Positions 60,306 to 64,000 of a stretch of DNA of 64,000 bases are shown one piece after another; the first letter of the stretch is position 1, and each line of letters starts with the position of its first letter. A model generated the notes under the pieces. That model was not told the DNA's origin, ran no database searches, and saw only the letters and a program-made list of their open reading frames with translations. Origin of the DNA: Erpetoichthys calabaricus (taxonomy: Eukaryota; Chordata; Cladistia; Polypteriformes; Polypteridae). The translations under genes and the position numbers were made by a program. The stretch spans positions 69,177,188-69,241,187 of the forward strand of contig NC_041401.2 in NCBI RefSeq assembly GCF_900747795.2, written 5' to 3'.

Positions 60306-61499
60306 CTGGAAATGGGGTAAGACAAACCAGATTCAAGGCACCTTTCAGAGTATGTACAGTATTAGAAAAAATAATTTAAGAAAATGTGTATTGCACACAG
60401 TATTAAATGTATCTTTAAAATGTACAGCAAGATGGAGGAAAATTTAACAAATCTACGAAAAGTGCATCGCATTTTACTCAGTGTTTTCTTACTCATTCAT
60501 TTCCCATAAAATCTAATCTGTTTTAAATTTAAGTCGTAACCAGGGACTTGAATTATAAAATTCTCAGTAATCTAATGATTTAACTGGCCATGCTACCTGT
60601 CAGAGACTTGTTATAGAATAATTTAAAAATGTTTGTTGTCTTTTGCCCTCATCTACATTCAGCCCCTTCCCTGTGTTAACCAGCAATCATTCTCTCGAGT
60701 GCATTCCCGTAAAGCCTGTGTCACAGACTTGCTCATTATTTTCAAGCATCTTTCTTGCATCCTGCCCAGTTTTGTTCTTTCCATCTTTGAAGCGGACTCT
60801 CTCATCATGCCTCCTATGCTTTCCCCCACACTCATGCTTCCCCTTTCGATCACATCATCAAAGCCAAACTGAGCAATCAGATTTTGTTTGAGGGACTAGT
60901 TAGGTTTATCTCTCTACTATATAATAAAACACTTATCAGTATCTACAGCAAATTTCATAGAGAATACCATCACTTTAAAACAATACAAAATCCACATAAT
61001 AACCAACATGTCATACATAATGTATTGCGTAGATACTTAGAAATTAGATTTTTTTTCACAAGGTTTAAAAAAGGTGGTGTGTGTGGAGTAAAAAATGTAA
61101 CATCCAAATCATTGTGTTAACCTTTTTATCATGAATGTTACACATTTTACCTTCTTAAGATGATCTTTGATGCAATTCTTAGGTTTCACATTACTTATGA
61201 GTACACAATTCTAAAACACGAATGAATGCACAAATACCTTAAATTAGGTCTTTATTAAAAAGAAATCCTGCCCAGTTCTTTACTTTTATTTTTGCACCTA
61301 ATATTTGCTGTCTCCTACTGTTTTTATGTATTAAAATTCTCCATTGATATTAGTTATTGAGTCGGCAGGTGCTATGCTGATGTTTTAAAATGTACCTGCT
61401 AATGTCAAATTCAGACTGAATTATTCAACTAATAAGAATATCGTTGTCTTACACCCTATATTTAAGCTTTGGATGCATTTATAGGAAAATGTGTCTATC
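60306..61499 (-). other. IFT20 intron, left part
   Basis: No further IFT20 exon recognised. The overlapping frames at 60633-60891 have no known motif. Confidence 0.5.
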
Positions 61500-61511
61500 A
61501 TAATTAGACTA

Positions 61512-62849
61512 CATATTAGTCCCCCTCTTTAAGAAATGGGACCGGAGGGTGTGTTCCAACTACAGATGGATCACACTCCTCAGCCTCCCTGGAAAAGTCT
61601 ATTCGGGGGGGTTCTGGAGAGGAGGGTCCGTCGGATAGTCGAACCTCGGATTCAGGAGGAACAGTGTGGTTTTTGTCCTGGTCGCAGAACAGTGGACTAG
61701 CTCTACACCCTTAGCAGAGTCCTGGAGGGTGCATGGGAGTTCGCCCAACCAGTCTACATGTGTTTTGTGGACTTGGGAAAGGCATTCGACCGTGTCCCTC
61801 GGGGAATGCTGTGGGGGGTACTCTGAGAGTATGGGGTACCGGACCCCCAGATAAGGGCTGTTCGGTCCCTGTACGATCGGTGCCAGAGCTTGGTCCACAT
61901 TGCTGGCAGTAAGTCGAAACCGTTTCCAGTGAGAGTTGGACTCCGCCAGGGCTGCCCTTTGTCACCAATTCTGTACATAACTTTTATGGACAGAATTTCT
62001 AGGCGCAGCCAGGGCGTTGAGTGGGTCTGGTTTGGTGGACACAGGATTGGGTCACTGCTTTTTGCAGATGATGATGTCCTGTTTGCTTCATTAGGCCGTG
62101 ATCTTCAGCTCTCTCTGGATCGGATCGCAGCTGAGTGTGAAGCAGCTGGGATGGGAATCGGCACCTCCAAATCCGAGACCATGGTCCTCAGCCGGAAAAG
62201 GGTGGAGTGCCTTCTCAGGGTTGGTAGCGAGATCCTACCCCAAGTGGAGGAGTTCAAATATCTCGGGACCTTGTTCATGAGTGAGGGGAAAAATGGAGCG
62301 TGAGATCAACAGGTGGATAGGTGCGGCATCCGCAGTAATGCGGGCTCTGCATCGGTCTGTCATGGTGAAAGCTCTCAATTTACCAGTCAATCTATGTTCC
62401 TACCCTCACTTATGGTCATGAATAATGGGTAGTGACCGAAAGAACGAGATCGCGAATACAAGCGGCTGAAATGAGTTTCCTCCATAGGGTGTTTGGGCTC
62501 TCCCTTAAAGATAGGGTGAGAAGCTCAGTCATCCGGGATGGGCTCAGAGTAGAGCCGCTGCTCCTCCGCAGCGAGAGGAGTCAGATGAGGTGGCTCGGGC
62601 ATCTGATCAGGATGCCTCCTGGACGCCTCCCTGGTGAGGTATTCCGGGCACGTCCAACTGGGAGGAGGCCCAGGGGAAGATCCAGGACACGCTGGAGGGA
62701 CCATGCCTCTCGGCTGGCCTGGGAACGCCTTGGGATTCCCCCGGAAGAGCTAGAAGAAGTGGCCGGGGAGAGGGAAGTCTGGGCATCTCTGCTTAAGCTG
62801 CTGCCCCCGCTACCCGACCTCGGATAAGCGGAAGAGAATGGATGGATGG
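61512..62849 (+). mobile_element. Rex3/RTE-type LINE, 5'-truncated, with 12-bp target duplication
   Basis: It starts inside the reverse transcriptase (KKWDRRVCSNYRWITLLSLP) and continues through FVDLGKAFDRVPRGML, RVGLRQGCPLSPILYITFMD, FADD (62061-62072) and VEEFKYLGTLF. The C-terminus is LPPLPDLG, followed by GGATAAGCGG and (GATG)n. It is flanked by ATAATTAGACTA at 61500-61511 and 62850-62861. The Rex3 name rests on the RTE-like motifs and the GATG tail and is tentative. A few frame changes, and a small loss near 62375 where the usual SRKAKL segment is missing. Confidence 0.92.
62432..62827 (+). pseudogene. LINE reverse-transcriptase C-terminal part
   Basis: 131 codons: MTERTRSRIQAAEMSFLHRV, MRWLGHLIRMPPGRLPGEVF, GRRPRGRSRTRWRD, then ELEEVAGEREVWASLLKL. 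The C-terminal region of the same LINE, intact in itself; not a host gene. Confidence 0.88.
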
Positions 62850-62861
62850 ATAATTAGACTA

Positions 62862-64000
62862 GGATAAAAAAGAAATATAGCCTATAAACTCCACTTATGT
62901 TAATTCAGAAAAGCAAGCGTCAACCACACTTGAAGAAATTTCTCTGGACAAGTCTCTGAAACAGTTTATGATAAGCTTAGCTGGTAGTTCCCCAGTCATA
63001 GGGAGTGAGAAATTGACATTTTATCTCCGTTTTAAAAGACTTGAGCTATAGAAATGCTCCGGGTGTTCGCTACTTGTATGTCTGGTGCAGTACTGTGTGC
63101 CAGTAGTAACATGCATTTTAAATAATACGACCATACAACTCTAGCTAACCCTAATACAGTCTTAAATATAATCATTTTATTTTGGCATCACATTGCATAC
63201 AATACAGACTGTACCCTGCACAAAGTGTCCTTCATACAATGCACATGATGCGTTAGTTGTTGCAGATTTATATACGATGAATGATTTTATTTGCATAAAC
63301 CCCTTAAATACACAAATATTGCACAGAATATGAAATTTGCAACTAATGGCTAATTTTCAAATGTTGAGGGGGCATTTTTAAAAGTGCAGTGCTAATTTCT
63401 TGTTCGACCACCACACATAATGTGTAACACTGAACATGTAACACACTTACTTATTTTACACACTGGTCCTGGGGTGTATAGGATTGAGGGGCAGGGATTA
63501 CTAAATTTAAGAAGGAAAAATAGTGAGATTTTACATTTCTAGTTTATATGAGACGTGTTGTTCACATATTTTGAAGAACATAATTGCACTGTGGGGGTGA
63601 AATAGAATAAAAAAGCAAAAAAAGTGCCAGACTAATACTCTCAGTATGGAATGTATAGGGTACAACTGATTGTTAATGTAAAAACTCTTTCTTCCATCTG
63701 GCCACACTGTATATAACATGCGGGCATGATCAAGAATTGTAATTCTTGTTTGACCAAACAACAGAATTGGCAAGCCTCATTATCTAAGTGACTTTGACTG
63801 TAATAGATTGCTGCTGCCAAAAATGGTAGGTCCAGCATCTGAGAAACAGCTGCCCCCTGGGCCTTTTTTATAAAGGACTCCACAGTTAATAGAGAATGGG
63901 GTAGTAATATAAAAAAAACATCCAGAGAGCATGGCAGTTCTGTGGGTAAAAGTACCATGTTAATTAGAGTGGTCACAGTGGATTGCCAGACTCATTCTAT
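62862..64000. other. Unassigned sequence, right edge (probably IFT20 intron)
   Basis: No IFT20 exon, other exon or named repeat recognised on either strand. Confidence 0.5.

Noticed and set aside
60633-60891. Overlapping frames on both strands between IFT20 and the LINE
   Set aside because: None resembles IFT20 or another known protein.

Overview
The window is vertebrate nuclear DNA and almost certainly from a ray-finned fish. Its genes are split by GT-AG introns of kilobase size. It carries a dense load of fish-type repeats: at least five distinct Tc1-like transposon families, hAT, Harbinger-like, Tigger and Helitron elements, a Rex3/RTE-type LINE with a GATG tail, an RTE-type LINE, and tRNA-derived SINEs. 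I cannot name the species. The mix would suit an early-branching ray-finned fish, but that is only inference.

Three host genes can be supported. (1) A single-pass membrane tyrosine-kinase-like gene on the + strand (coding 20600-47748, ten exons, about 403 residues). It resembles STYK1 in layout, with a very short N-terminus, one membrane segment and one kinase domain. Its HRD motif is HGD, its DFG motif is EFG, and its glycine loop keeps one of three glycines, so it is probably a pseudokinase or a weak kinase. (2) TMEM97 (sigma-2 receptor) on the + strand, complete in three exons (53164-57454, 181 residues). (3) The last coding exon of IFT20 on the - strand (60224-60305); the rest of that gene lies beyond the right edge or is not recognisable here. 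TMEM97 and IFT20 face each other tail to tail, the arrangement I recall for the human genes on chromosome 17.

Layout: 1-20.5 kb has no recognisable host exon and is a mosaic of old transposons (Tc1-like, Tigger, a 570-bp element family, a long inverted-repeat element, hAT-like, Tc1 fragment, LINE, Helitron) separated by unassigned sequence. 20.6-47.7 kb is the kinase gene; its large introns hold a nearly whole Tc1-like element, a composite Harbinger-like element, another Tc1-like element, SINEs and an RTE-type LINE. 47.7-52.8 kb is intergenic and contains a Tc1-like element with a smaller element nested inside it, and an hAT element with a perfect 8-bp target duplication. 52.8-57.5 kb is TMEM97 with a CCAAT-rich promoter and SINE-filled introns. 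57.5-64 kb is the gap between TMEM97 and IFT20, the IFT20 end, and a LINE with a clean 12-bp target duplication.

The three host genes do not form an evident pathway: a membrane pseudokinase, an ER sterol/NPC1-linked protein and a ciliary transport protein. I see no CRISPR array, rRNA, functional tRNA or gene cluster that would make a new system. The points most worth a second look are the divergent kinase, two apparent SINE-LINE tail partnerships, and several transposons with intact termini and target duplications.
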